Source of the DNA: Pseudomonas haemolytica
GTDB taxonomy: Bacteria; Pseudomonadota; Gammaproteobacteria; Pseudomonadales; Pseudomonadaceae
NCBI RefSeq assembly: GCF_009659625.1
Contig: NZ_VOIW01000006.1
Coordinates: forward strand, 248,001 to 312,000
Reading direction: 5' to 3'
DNA length: 64,000 nt
Made by a program: the position numbers and the translations under genes
Part shown: piece by piece, positions 16,992 through 25,444 of the stretch
Layout: the number at the start of each line of letters is the position of its first letter
Numbering within the stretch: the stretch's first letter is position 1
Notes under the pieces: generated by a model
The model's input: only the letters and a program-made list of their open reading frames with translations
Database searches by the model: none
What the model was told of the DNA's origin: nothing

Positions 16992-17336
16992 TCAATGGGC
17001 GCGCAAGACCCACACAATCTCTACCACCCGCTCGGCAATCACCACATACGCCAGGATCAACAACAGTTGCAGCACCAAGTGGTAGCGCAACTTGGCCAGG
17101 CGCCGAATGCCGTCGCTGATATTCAATAACATCAACAGCGTCGACAGGATAATCAGCCCCCAACCGGCGACGTTGGAGGCAAATACCCCAATGAATAACG
17201 CTTGCTGCCCCACCAGCGTATTGGTCCCCGCCGCGAACAACAGCGCGCACACCAGCAGGTTCTTCACGTTGTCGAAAATCTGTGTGCTCAGGTCGTTTTC
17301 CAACAACGCCATATACCGCGTCCATAACGTGCGCAT
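16992..17336 (-). CDS. Small conserved inner-membrane protein
   Basis: This is a protein of about 114 residues beginning MRTLWTRYMALLENDLSTQIFDN. It contains three hydrophobic segments (NLLVCALLFAAGTNTLVG, ALFIGVFASNVAGWGLIILSTLLMLL and LVLQLLLILAYVVIA), so it is predicted to be an inner-membrane protein. No family function is known to me. It lies 56 bp upstream of glsA on the same strand and could be co-transcribed with it. An in-frame start at 17366 exists, but the ATG at 17336 fits better. Confidence 0.65.
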   Translation of the reverse strand: MRTLWTRYMALLENDLSTQIFDNVKNLLVCALLFAAGTNTLVGQQALFIGVFASNVAGWGLIILSTLLMLLNISDGIRRLAKLRYHLVLQLLLILAYVVIAERVVEIVWVLRAH

Positions 17337-17408
17337 GCTTGAGTACCGAGTGGGAAGGCTCGTCAATCAAGGTAGTTCAATTGTGGACGCTGTCGAGTTT
17401 GACGAAGC

Positions 17409-17819
17409 TTAGAAATGCGCCGCATCCGAGACCTGCTCATCCAGCACATCCTCTGCCAGCGCCCAGGCGCGGTCCTTGGACTCCACCACCAGCAGCGGGT
17501 AACCCCAGGCCTTGCCGAACGTTACGGCAAATGGCTTGAGGGCCAGGCGCTTGGCGGCGCTGGGTTCGACCTGGATCATGCCTTTGACGTACGTGCGCAG
17601 AGCCGCCTTATGTTTCTTCATCCAGATCGAGGCGTGTTTGCGCTCTTCATGGGAATGCTCGTGATTGTTCTCGTCCACGGCTTTTTCATGCAGCAGCACG
17701 AAAGGCTGCTCACGGGCCAACAGGCGCTCGAAGATCAGGAAAGCATCCTCCGGCCCGCCTTCATTGGGCGCGTCAAAGACGATTTTCACCACGGGGAAAG
17801 TTGAACTGTCGAGTCGCAT
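17409..17819 (-). CDS. Conserved hypothetical protein (136 aa)
   Basis: This is a soluble protein of 136 residues with a beta-alpha opening (FPVVKIVFDAPNEGGPEDAFLIFERLLA) and a His/Glu/Lys-rich middle (NNHEHSHEERKHASIWMKKHKAAL). The tail is AWALAEDVLDEQV. AGGAG lies 7 bases before the ATG at 17819. It is divergent from the AraC regulator, whose start is 110 bp away, so it may be a target of that regulator. The HEHSHEE stretch could bind metal. I cannot assign a function. Confidence 0.7.
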   Translation of the reverse strand: MRLDSSTFPVVKIVFDAPNEGGPEDAFLIFERLLAREQPFVLLHEKAVDENNHEHSHEERKHASIWMKKHKAALRTYVKGMIQVEPSAAKRLALKPFAVTFGKAWGYPLLVVESKDRAWALAEDVLDEQVSDAAHF

Positions 17820-17928
17820 GGCCAAGCTCCTTGGATGAGATTAGTTCTCATCATAAAGATCAAGGTGCTAGACGGCATTGCACAGAATAGCCAGAATATT
17901 TCGCAAACCAGCCAAGGCAGTCAGCACC

Positions 17929-18783
17929 ATGGTTCATCACCGCCTCGACCAACACGACCCCAGCCGGGTTCGCGACGCCGCTGCGATCCCGCGCCCGGTG
18001 GTTGCCGTGGGAGCCTCAAGTACCTCCGAGCGCTGGGAACATACCCCGCATCACCATCAGCACGGGCAACTGATCTACACCTTGCGCGGAGTGGTGCATT
18101 GCGTGATCGAGGCCGGCATCTGGATCGTGCCACCGCAGTGCGCATTGTGGATCCCCGGCGGTGTGTCCCACGCGGCACGGGGTGCCGGCGAGGCGGACGT
18201 GTATTGCTTGTTGATAGATCCAGACGCCGCCAGCGCCCTGCCCCAACAATGTTGCACCCTGTCGGTGTCGCCACTGCTGCACGCGTTGATCGGCAAGGCG
18301 GTCAGTTTCCCGCAGCTCTATGACGAAGACGGCGCCCAGGGTCGACTGGTGGCGACATTGCTGGATGAACTGGCCGAGGCGCCGATCGAAGCCCTGCATT
18401 TGCCGATGCCTAAAGACCCCCGCTTGACGCGACTGGCCGATAGCTTGCTGGCCAACCCCGGCGACAAGTCCACCTTGAGCGAGTGGGCCGTGCGCATCGG
18501 CATGAGCGAGCGCAGCATGACTCGCCTGTTGCTGGAGCAGATCGGTTTGAGCTTCGGTCGCTGGCGCCGGCAACTGCATGTGATCCTCTCACTGCAACGC
18601 ATGGCCAACGGCGAAAGCGTGCAGACCGTGGCGCTGGACCTGGGCTATGAAAATGCCAGCGGCTTTATCACCATGTTCCGCAAAGCGATGGGCCAACCGC
18701 CGGCGCGCTACCTGGCGGACCGCATGGGCGCAATCCATCATGAAGCGCAACCCGGTATCGCAATGCGTGAGAACACTGATTAA
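17929..18783 (+). CDS. AraC-family transcriptional regulator (cupin sensor domain)
   Basis: This 284-residue regulator has an N-terminal cupin sensor with HHHQHGQLIYTLRGVVHC and VPPQCALWIPGGVSHAARG, followed by a C-terminal AraC DNA-binding domain from about residue 185 (LSEWAVRIGMSERSMTRLLLEQIGLSFGRWRRQ, then VALDLGYENASGFITMFRKAMGQPPARY). This layout is that of the NimR/YdeO-like group of exporter regulators. The ATG at 17929 was chosen; an upstream TTG is also in frame. It is divergent from the 136-residue hypothetical gene. Confidence 0.85.
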   Translation: MVHHRLDQHDPSRVRDAAAIPRPVVAVGASSTSERWEHTPHHHQHGQLIYTLRGVVHCVIEAGIWIVPPQCALWIPGGVSHAARGAGEADVYCLLIDPDAASALPQQCCTLSVSPLLHALIGKAVSFPQLYDEDGAQGRLVATLLDELAEAPIEALHLPMPKDPRLTRLADSLLANPGDKSTLSEWAVRIGMSERSMTRLLLEQIGLSFGRWRRQLHVILSLQRMANGESVQTVALDLGYENASGFITMFRKAMGQPPARYLADRMGAIHHEAQPGIAMRENTD

Positions 18784-18827
18784 ATGCAATTTACTGATAT
18801 TTAGTAAAACTATTCATTTTATTTTTT

Positions 18828-18840
18828 AATAATTAGGTTA
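18828..18840 (-). promoter_or_regulatory. Candidate regulator site, copy 1 (TAAGCTAATTATT-type)
   Basis: On the plus strand this reads AATAATTAGGTTA, one base different from the reverse complement of the motif at 21039-21051. It lies 108 bp before the SsuD-like monooxygenase gene. It is one of three copies in front of sulfur-related genes; see the linked finding. Confidence 0.4.
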
Positions 18841-18948
18841 GAACCAATCGGCATTTTACAGGCTTGGCCGCTGCCCCTACTTTCACGCTTACGGACCGAC
18901 CCCCTGCCCGGTGGAGGCTTGTTTACCGACCTCGACAAGGACCTGACC

Positions 18949-20031
18949 ATGAGCATTGAATTCATCGGCTATATCGGCGGCCACCACGCCTCGGAAATCC
19001 ACCCTCGCAGCGGCCCGAGCCTGCAACCGGACTACGTCGAAAGCGTAGCGCGGGCTCACGAAGCGGCGGGGTTCGACCGCGCCTTGGTAGCCTTCCACTC
19101 CAATAGTCCGGACAGCACGCTGATCGCGGCCCATGCGGCCAGCGTCACCACCACACTGCAATTTCTTATCGCCCACCGCCCAGGGTTTGCCCAACCCACA
19201 TTGGCTGCGCGCCAGTTCGCTACGCTGGATGTGTTCAACGGTGGGCGTACCGCCGTGCACATCATCACCGGTGGCGATGACAAGGAACTGCGTGGGGATG
19301 GCAGCCATATCGGCAAGGACGAACGTTATGCGCGCACCGACGAATACCTGAGCGTCGTGCGCCAGGAATGGACCAGTGAGCAGCCTTTCGATTTTTCCGG
19401 CACTTACTACCAGGTGGAAGGCGCGCACTCCACGGTGAAGTCGCCGCAACAGCCGCATATCCCGCTGTATTTCGGCGGTTCTTCAGCAGCGGCGATTGCC
19501 GTGGCCGGCAAGCATGCGGATGTGTATGCGCTGTGGGGTGAAACCTATGAGCAGGTGCGCGAAGTGGTGACCCAGGTGCGTGCCGAAGCCGCCAGGCATG
19601 GACGTACGATTCGCTTCAGCCTGTCGCTGCGGCCGATCCTCGCCGACACCGAGGAACTGGCGTGGCAGCGTGCCGAGCAGATTTTGCAGCAAGCCACGGC
19701 ACTGGCCGAGAAGAATGGCTTTGTGCGCCGCGAACCGCCGAATGAAGGCTCGCGGCGGTTGCTGGCGGCGGCGGCGCAGGGGTCGCGGCTGGATAAGCGC
19801 CTGTGGACCGGGATTGCCGGGCTGCTCGGGGCGCAGGGTAATTCCACCGCGCTGGTGGGCACCGCTGAGCAGGTCGCGCAGGCGCTGGTGGATTACTACG
19901 ATTTGGGGATTACTACTTTCCTGATTCGTGGGTTTGACCCGCTCAATGATGCGATTGACTACGGCAAGAAGCTGATTCCCCTCACCCGCCAGTTGGTCGC
20001 CGAGCGGGAGCAGGCTCAACAAGTGGCTTAA
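18949..20031 (+). CDS. LLM-class flavin-dependent monooxygenase, SsuD-like
   Basis: This 360-residue TIM-barrel enzyme of the bacterial luciferase family is similar to alkanesulfonate monooxygenase SsuD, which uses FMNH2 and oxygen to release sulfite from sulfonates. Landmarks are EFIGYIGGHHASEIHP, FDRALVAFHSNSPDS, LIAHRPGFAQPTLAARQFATLD, GRTAVHIITGGDDKELRGDG and PLYFGGSSAAAIAVAGKHADVYALWGE. The ATG at 18949 follows an AAGGAC-type ribosome binding site. Its promoter carries a 13-bp motif shared with the neighbouring aldolase and thiol dioxygenase operons. The exact sulfonate is not predictable. Confidence 0.85.
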   Translation: MSIEFIGYIGGHHASEIHPRSGPSLQPDYVESVARAHEAAGFDRALVAFHSNSPDSTLIAAHAASVTTTLQFLIAHRPGFAQPTLAARQFATLDVFNGGRTAVHIITGGDDKELRGDGSHIGKDERYARTDEYLSVVRQEWTSEQPFDFSGTYYQVEGAHSTVKSPQQPHIPLYFGGSSAAAIAVAGKHADVYALWGETYEQVREVVTQVRAEAARHGRTIRFSLSLRPILADTEELAWQRAEQILQQATALAEKNGFVRREPPNEGSRRLLAAAAQGSRLDKRLWTGIAGLLGAQGNSTALVGTAEQVAQALVDYYDLGITTFLIRGFDPLNDAIDYGKKLIPLTRQLVAEREQAQQVA

Positions 20032-20048
20032 GAACACAGCAGGTCGAA

Positions 20049-20143
20049 AAATGTGGGAGGGGGCTTGCTCCCGATAGCGGTGGGTCAGTCAATTCATCTA
20101 TGACTGAACCTCCGCTATCGGGAGCAAGCCCCCTCCCACATTT
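20049..20143. repeat. REPIN (paired inverted REP sequences)
   Basis: Two inverted arms start with AATGTGGGAGGGGGCTTGCT and extend through CCCGATAGCGG, flanking a central spacer. This is the REPIN organisation known from P. fluorescens. It fills the intergenic region between two convergent genes, where a long RNA hairpin could also stop transcription. Confidence 0.9.
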
Positions 20144-20163
20144 GCTTTGCTGTGAATTCAGGA

Positions 20164-20958
20164 TCAGTTTTTGTAGTCGGTATCGGTACGCTCCAACTGG
20201 CGCACCAGCGCATTCCAATGCCGCGCCACGCCCGGCCCTTCCCCATTGCTGAACACCTTGGCCTGCTGCTCGACCTTGGCCACCACCTCTGCCGGCGGAA
20301 AGATCAACTCGGCATTCCCCGCTGCCTGCGCGGCGATCTGGATATTGCAGGCCCGCTCCAGGCTTTGCAGTTGCTGGAAGGCGTGCTCGACACTGACGCC
20401 TGCGGTCAACAAGCCATGGTTACGCAAGATCATCACGCTCTTGTCGCCCAGGTCGGCCACCAGACGCTCACGTTCGTCCAGGTCCAGGGCCACGCCTTCG
20501 TAACCGTGATAGGCCACGCGCCCCGAGAATGCGATGGCATGCTGGGAAATCGGCAGCAAGCCGTCCTTCTGCGCCGACACCGCAATGCCGTCGCGGGTGT
20601 GGGTGTGCAGCACCGCTTGCAAGTCATGGCGTGCGCCGTGGATGGCGCTGTGGATCACGTAGCCGGCGTAGTTGATCCCCAGGCCAGTGGGGTCGTCGAC
20701 GAGGGTGCCGTCGAGGTCGACCTTGACCAGATTGGAGGCAGTAATTTCATCGAACAACAACCCGAAGCCGTTGATCAGGAAATGCTCGTCGGGGCCCGGT
20801 ACACGGGCGGAAAAGTGGGTATAGATGTGATCGGTCCACTTGTACAAGGCCGCCAAGCGGTAGGCGGCGGCCAGTTTTACGCGCACCTCCCATTCCTCTG
20901 GCGTGACACGCTGGCGGACGGTATTGGAAACACTGGATAGCGAGGTGACGCTGCTCAT
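20164..20958 (-). CDS. Class II aldolase/adducin family protein
   Basis: This 264-residue zinc-dependent fold is shared with fuculose-phosphate aldolase. Visible elements are RLAALYKWTDHIYTHFSARVPG, NYAGYVIHSAIHGARHDLQAVLHTHTRDGIAVSAQ (zinc-ligand HTH) and SVMILRNHGLLTAG (third His). AGGAAG precedes the ATG at 20958. The specific substrate is unknown. It is transcribed away from the LysR gene, with an AT-rich upstream region that holds the 13-bp motif found before two other operons. The context suggests handling of a carbon skeleton from sulfur compounds, which is inference. Confidence 0.88.
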   Translation of the reverse strand: MSSVTSLSSVSNTVRQRVTPEEWEVRVKLAAAYRLAALYKWTDHIYTHFSARVPGPDEHFLINGFGLLFDEITASNLVKVDLDGTLVDDPTGLGINYAGYVIHSAIHGARHDLQAVLHTHTRDGIAVSAQKDGLLPISQHAIAFSGRVAYHGYEGVALDLDERERLVADLGDKSVMILRNHGLLTAGVSVEHAFQQLQSLERACNIQIAAQAAGNAELIFPPAEVVAKVEQQAKVFSNGEGPGVARHWNALVRQLERTDTDYKN

Positions 20959-21038
20959 GGCAAATCTTCCTGGATGGCCTTAAGGACTCCAGGCCAGCCT
21001 AGGGGAAGCAAAAAAATAATAAAAAGCACATTTTAATC

Positions 21039-21051
21039 TAAGCTAATTATT
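21039..21051 (+). promoter_or_regulatory. Candidate regulator site, copy 2
   Basis: TAAGCTAATTATT lies 80 bp upstream of the class II aldolase start codon, in an AT-rich gap between that gene and the 3' end of the LysR gene. It is nearly identical to the site at 22102-22114. Confidence 0.45.
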
Positions 21052-21064
21052 ATTTTTTTTCATA

Positions 21065-21970
21065 TCACGCCACCTTGCGTATCTTGTGCAAAGAATCTGC
21101 CACCCACTGACCAAACGCATCCACCGGCCCTTGCAGGTTGCCGAGAAAATGCGGGTAGATCAGCCAGAGGTCCATCACCGGCTTGAAGTCCTTGAGCGGC
21201 ATCGCCGCCAGTTGCTCGCGATGGGCACTGCGCTCCAGCAACGGGCGCGGCACCAGGCCAAGGCCCAGTCCATCCGCGACCAAACCCAATTGCAGTTCGG
21301 TGCCGAAGGTTTCCAGGTTCACCCGCAACGCCAGGCCCTGGTCAGACAAGGTGCGCTGCAACCCGGCACGAAAGCCGCAACCGTCCGGGTTGAGGATCCA
21401 GCCGTTCTGGTACACATCCGCCAGCTTGCAGGGCTTCTTCGGCAGTTGCGCCTTGGCACAGACCACCACCAGCTCCATCTTGCCAATGGACTCACCGACG
21501 ATGTTGTCCGGGAAGATCTTGCCTGCCGGAAACAACGCCACCGCCGCATCCAGCTCGCCGCGTTCGATCTTGCCGACCAATTGGCTGCCCCAGCCGGTGG
21601 CGACCTGGGCGCGCAGGTCGGTGTATTCAGTGCGCAAGTGCTTGAGCGCGTCCAGCAGGACTACATCGCCGATGGTCTGCGGTACGCCCAGACGCAACAC
21701 GCCGGTGGGCGGCGCATCGGTGGCCACCAGTTCGCGCAGGGCGTCCATCTCGCGCAGGATCAGCCGGCACTGCTCATAGACGCGGGTGCCGATGAGCGTC
21801 GGCTTGAGAGGCTTGGTGTTGCGGTCGAACAGCTCGACCCCCAGCGCCTGCTCAAAGTTCTGCACGCGGCGGGTGATGGCCGGCTGGGTCAGTTGCAACG
21901 ACTCGGCGGCGTGGCTGATGGACTGGCAACGAATCACTTCGACAAAGGCATCGATATCGTCAATTTTCAT
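21065..21970 (-). CDS. LysR-family regulator of the thiol/organosulfur genes
   Basis: This 301-residue protein has a winged-helix domain (MKIDDIDAFVEVIRCQSISHAAESLQLTQPAITRRVQNFEQ) and an effector-binding domain from about residue 90. It is divergent from the 3-mercaptopropionate dioxygenase operon, the same arrangement as P. aeruginosa PA2601-PA2602. A 13-bp motif found in its own upstream region recurs before the aldolase and SsuD-like genes, so it may control all three. The ATG at 21970 gives the standard family N-terminus; the ribosome binding site is weak and a longer start at 22015 cannot be excluded. Confidence 0.87.
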   Translation of the reverse strand: MKIDDIDAFVEVIRCQSISHAAESLQLTQPAITRRVQNFEQALGVELFDRNTKPLKPTLIGTRVYEQCRLILREMDALRELVATDAPPTGVLRLGVPQTIGDVVLLDALKHLRTEYTDLRAQVATGWGSQLVGKIERGELDAAVALFPAGKIFPDNIVGESIGKMELVVVCAKAQLPKKPCKLADVYQNGWILNPDGCGFRAGLQRTLSDQGLALRVNLETFGTELQLGLVADGLGLGLVPRPLLERSAHREQLAAMPLKDFKPVMDLWLIYPHFLGNLQGPVDAFGQWVADSLHKIRKVA

Positions 21971-22101
21971 TTGGCCCGCACATAGAGAACAGTCATTAAG
22001 ATGTGCGTGAAGCATAGTTGCCGCACACCGGTCTGGATAGCCCGTGCTGTGATCGATAACGTCTAACGCTATGCATACCCGTTCTAAATTACCTTCGGCT
22101 A

Positions 22102-22114
22102 TAAGCTAATCATT
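22102..22114 (+). promoter_or_regulatory. Candidate regulator site, copy 3
   Basis: TAAGCTAATCATT lies 69 bp before the dioxygenase start and 131 bp before the divergent LysR start. It differs from the copy at 21039-21051 by one base. Confidence 0.45.
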
Positions 22115-22183
22115 AAAAAATAGCATATTAACTATAAACATTATGCTTATATGAGCTTATCAAAACAGCCCGATGGAATGGTC

Positions 22184-22795
22184 ATGACCCAGGCCCGACA
22201 CCCCGAGAGACTCAGAGCCTTCATAGGCGCCCTGGCGGAATTGATCGACGCCAACCCGCGTGAAGGCGACCTGCTGCACCGTGGCGGCAAGCTGCTGGCG
22301 CAACTGGTCAGCCATGATGACTGGCTCCCCGATGAATTCGCCCAGCCCAACCCCGAGCGTTACCAGCAATTTCTGCTGCATGCCGATTCGCGCCAGCGTT
22401 TCAGCCTTGTCAGCTTTGTGTGGGGGCCGGGGCAAAGCACGCCGATTCATGACCATCGGGTGTGGGGCCTGATCGGCATGTTGCGCGGCTCGGAGTTTTC
22501 CCAAGGCTTTGCCCGTGCGCCCGATGGCAGCCTGGTGGCCGAAGGCAAGCCCATTCAACTGCTGCCGGGCCAGGTCGAGGCGGTGTCGCCCAAGATTGGC
22601 GATATTCATCAGGTCAGCAATGCCCACAGCGATCAGGTATCCATCAGCATTCATGTGTACGGCGCCAATATCGGTGCGGTGCGCCGTGCGGTGTATCAGC
22701 CCGACGGTAGCGAAAAACAGTTTATCTCTGGTTATTCGAACGCCTATCTCCCGAACATCTGGGACTTGTCCAAAGAAAAGAGCCCTGCCCTATGA
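22184..22795 (+). CDS. 3-Mercaptopropionate dioxygenase (cysteine dioxygenase family)
   Basis: This 203-residue cupin iron enzyme oxidises a thiol to a sulfinate with dioxygen. It closely resembles P. aeruginosa PA2602, a 3-mercaptopropionate dioxygenase. The iron-binding His residues are in TPIHDHRVWGLIGMLRG and IGDIHQVSNAHSDQVSISIHVYG. Other conserved blocks are YQQFLLHADSRQRFSLVSFVWGPGQ and FISGYSNAYLPNIWDLSKE. The ATG at 22184 has GGA 6 bases upstream; ATGs at 22151 and 22178 are also in frame. The next gene overlaps by ATGA and encodes a rhodanese, as in PA2602-PA2603. Confidence 0.92.
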   Translation: MTQARHPERLRAFIGALAELIDANPREGDLLHRGGKLLAQLVSHDDWLPDEFAQPNPERYQQFLLHADSRQRFSLVSFVWGPGQSTPIHDHRVWGLIGMLRGSEFSQGFARAPDGSLVAEGKPIQLLPGQVEAVSPKIGDIHQVSNAHSDQVSISIHVYGANIGAVRRAVYQPDGSEKQFISGYSNAYLPNIWDLSKEKSPAL

Positions 22796-24375
22796 CCACC
22801 GTATCGACCCGCAGCTTTGCCCAGATTCGCCAGGCCCTGTTGGACCATGAAGAAGTCGCGCTGATCGACGTGCGCGAGGAAGCGCCGTTTGCCGAAGCCC
22901 ACCCGCTGTTCGCCGCCAATATCCCGCTGTCCAAGCTGGAACTGGAGGTGTATTCGCGCATTCCACGCCGCGATACCCAGGTCACCCTGTACGACAACGG
23001 TGAAGGGCTGGCCAGCCGCGCCGCCGAACGCTTGGTTGCGCTGGGCTATACCCACGTGAGTCTGCTTGAGGGTGGGCTGGACGGCTGGCGCCAGGCGGGT
23101 GGTGAGCTGTTTATCGACGTCAATGTACCGAGCAAGGCTTTTGGCGAACTGGTGGAAAGCCAGCGCCATACGCCGTCCCTGGCCGCCGAAGAAGTCCAGG
23201 CCCTGCTCGACAGCCAGGCCGATGTGGTGGTGCTCGACGCCCGCCGTTTCGACGAATACCAGACCATGAGCATTCCCACCGGCATCAGCGTGCCAGGGGC
23301 CGAGTTGGTGTTGCGCGCCCGTGAGCTGGCACCGGACCCGGCCACGCGCATTATCGTCAACTGCGCCGGGCGCACCCGCAGCATTATCGGCACCCAGTCG
23401 TTGATCAATGCCGGCGTAGCCAACCCGGTGGCAGCGTTGCGCAACGGCACCATCGGCTGGACCTTGGCCGGGCAAAAACTTGCCCATGGGCAAGCACGCC
23501 GTTTTGCGCCGACCTCGGAAAAACATCGCCAACGTGCCGCCGCAGATGCACGCCGTGTGGCCGACAAGGCCCGCGTCGGCCGCGCCACCCTCAGCGATCT
23601 ACATCACTGGCAGCAGGACACTACGCGCACCACCTACCTGTTCGATGTGCGCACCCCGGAAGAATTCGAAGCCGGCCACCTGCCGGGCGCACGCTCCACA
23701 CCCGGCGGGCAACTGGTGCAGGAAACCGACCATGTCGCCAGCGTGCGCGGGGCGCGCCTGGTGCTGGTGGATGACGACGGCGTGCGCGCCAATATGTCTG
23801 CGTCCTGGCTGGCCCAATTGGGTTGGCAGGTGCACGTGCTGGACGACCTGCAAGCGGCGCATTTCAGCGAACGCGGTGCGTGGGTCGCGCCGGTGCCCGC
23901 GCCGCCCCAGGCCGAACTGATCAGCCCCCATACCCTCGCCGACTGGCTCGGCCACGGCGACACTGTGGTGCTGGACTTCACCGCCAGCGCCAATTACGTC
24001 AAACGCCATATCCCCGGTGCCTGGTGGGCCCTGCGCGCGCAATTGCCCCAGGCCTTGGCCAAGGTGCCGAGTGCCCAGCGTTACGTACTGACCTGTGGCA
24101 GCAGCCAGTTGGCGCGCCTGGCGGTGGCCGAAGTCGAGGCCCTGACCGGCAAGCAGGTGTTCCTGTTGCAGGACGGCACCGCCGGCTGGATCGCCGCGCA
24201 GTTGCCCTTGGAGGAAGGTGAAATCCACCTGGCCTCACCGCGTATCGACCGCTACCGCCGCCCCTACGAGGGCACCGACAACCCACGGCAAGCCATGCAG
24301 GCTTATCTGGATTGGGAATTCGGCCTGGTCGCGCAACTGGCCCGCGACGGCACCCATGGTTTCTATGTGATCTGA
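22792..24375 (+). CDS. Four-domain rhodanese-like sulfurtransferase
   Basis: This 527-residue protein is made of four tandem rhodanese modules. The repeated CH2A-type blocks are EVALIDVREEAPFAEAHP, VVVLDARRFDEYQTMSIP, TYLFDVRTPEEFEAGHLPG and VVLDFTASANYVKRHIPG. The catalytic-loop Cys is present in module 2 (VNCAGRTRSI) and module 4 (LTCGSSQLAR). Modules 1 (YDNGEGLASR) and 3 (VDDDGVRANM) lack it and are probably structural. It is translationally coupled to the dioxygenase and likely handles sulfane sulfur or sulfite from thiol oxidation. It matches P. aeruginosa PA2603 in context. Confidence 0.92.
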   Translation: MTTVSTRSFAQIRQALLDHEEVALIDVREEAPFAEAHPLFAANIPLSKLELEVYSRIPRRDTQVTLYDNGEGLASRAAERLVALGYTHVSLLEGGLDGWRQAGGELFIDVNVPSKAFGELVESQRHTPSLAAEEVQALLDSQADVVVLDARRFDEYQTMSIPTGISVPGAELVLRARELAPDPATRIIVNCAGRTRSIIGTQSLINAGVANPVAALRNGTIGWTLAGQKLAHGQARRFAPTSEKHRQRAAADARRVADKARVGRATLSDLHHWQQDTTRTTYLFDVRTPEEFEAGHLPGARSTPGGQLVQETDHVASVRGARLVLVDDDGVRANMSASWLAQLGWQVHVLDDLQAAHFSERGAWVAPVPAPPQAELISPHTLADWLGHGDTVVLDFTASANYVKRHIPGAWWALRAQLPQALAKVPSAQRYVLTCGSSQLARLAVAEVEALTGKQVFLLQDGTAGWIAAQLPLEEGEIHLASPRIDRYRRPYEGTDNPRQAMQAYLDWEFGLVAQLARDGTHGFYVI

Positions 24376-24459
24376 CTCATTGCTGCACCGTTCCCCGGAC
24401 ATCCGACCCCTTCTCCAGGCGGAGGTATCTCCCTTTACTCAACGCCTGGAGTTTGCCCC

Positions 24460-25434
24460 ATGCCGTACGCCACCCCATTCAAACGCCTGCTGCTGGGCAC
24501 TGCCCTGGCCCTCGGCCTGTTTTCCAGCGTCCAAGCCGCCGACCTGCAACCGCTGCGCGTGGCCAACCAGAAATCCACGATCAAGGCGCTGCTGGAAGCC
24601 TCTGGCGAAACCCAGAACGTCCCCTACGAAATCAAGTGGTCGGAATTCCCCTCCGCCTCGCCGCTGGGCGAAGCGCTGAATGCCGGCGCCGTGGATGTCG
24701 GCGCCCTGGGTGACGCACCGTATGTGTTCGCCCTGGGTGCCGGCGCGTCGCTCAAAGTGATCAGCATCATCCATGCGCAAGGGCGTAATACCACCGCGCT
24801 GCTGGTACCCAAGGACTCACCGATAAAGACCGCGGCCGACCTCAAGGGCAAGAAAATCGTCACCGGCCGCGGCTCCATCGGGCATTACCTGGCGATCAAG
24901 GCCCTGAACGATGCCGGCCTGAGCACCCAGGATGTGCACTTCATCTTCCTGCTACCCGCCGAATCGCGGCTGGTGCTGGACAACGGCACCGCAGATGCCT
25001 GGGCGACATGGGACCCGTACACCACCGTGGTCACCTCACAGAGCAACGCCCGCGTATTGGTCAGCGGCAAAAACCTGTTGAGCAATCACCTGTACTTCGC
25101 CGCCACCCGCCAGGCCATTGCCGACAAGCGCGTGCAACTGGACGACTTTGTCGCGCGGGTTGACCGCGCTTACGCCTGGGCCAACACCCACCCCGATGAA
25201 TACGCCGCCGCCCAGGCCAGGATCACCGGCTTGCCGTTGGCCGTGCACATCGAAGTGGCCAAGGACACCCAGCTGTCCCCGGTCGCAATAGACGACACGG
25301 TGATCCACGGCCTGCAAGCCACCGCCGACACCTATGTCAAAGAAGGACTGCTGAGCAAGCACATCGACGTCTCCCAGGGCTTCGACGAAAGCTTCAACGC
25401 CAAGCGTACCCGCCTCGACCAAGCCTCGCGCTAA
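24460..25434 (+). CDS. Sulfonate/organosulfur ABC-transporter binding protein, SsuA-like
   Basis: This 324-residue periplasmic protein has the signal peptide PFKRLLLGTALALGLFSSVQAAD, then the SsuA/TauA-type opening LRVANQKSTIKALLEASGE. Landmarks are EFPSASPLGEALNAGAVDVGALGDAPYVFALGAGA, LKGKKIVTGRGSIGHYLAIKAL and ADAWATWDPYTTVV. Such proteins deliver alkanesulfonates or sulfate esters to an ABC importer. No permease or ATPase gene lies in this cluster. GGAG precedes the ATG, 84 bp after the rhodanese gene and 10 bp before the next gene. Confidence 0.88.
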   Translation: MPYATPFKRLLLGTALALGLFSSVQAADLQPLRVANQKSTIKALLEASGETQNVPYEIKWSEFPSASPLGEALNAGAVDVGALGDAPYVFALGAGASLKVISIIHAQGRNTTALLVPKDSPIKTAADLKGKKIVTGRGSIGHYLAIKALNDAGLSTQDVHFIFLLPAESRLVLDNGTADAWATWDPYTTVVTSQSNARVLVSGKNLLSNHLYFAATRQAIADKRVQLDDFVARVDRAYAWANTHPDEYAAAQARITGLPLAVHIEVAKDTQLSPVAIDDTVIHGLQATADTYVKEGLLSKHIDVSQGFDESFNAKRTRLDQASR

Positions 25435-25444
25435 GGAGCAGAAC

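Noticed and set aside
18790..18808. TTTACT-N7-AGTAAA inverted repeat just after the AraC gene, considered as a terminator
   Set aside because: The stem is only six A/T-rich pairs without a T-run. It is too weak to call a terminator or operator.
20049..20143. Long inverted repeat considered as an insertion-sequence remnant
   Set aside because: The arms match the REPIN family seen at two other sites in the window, and there is no transposase or target duplication.
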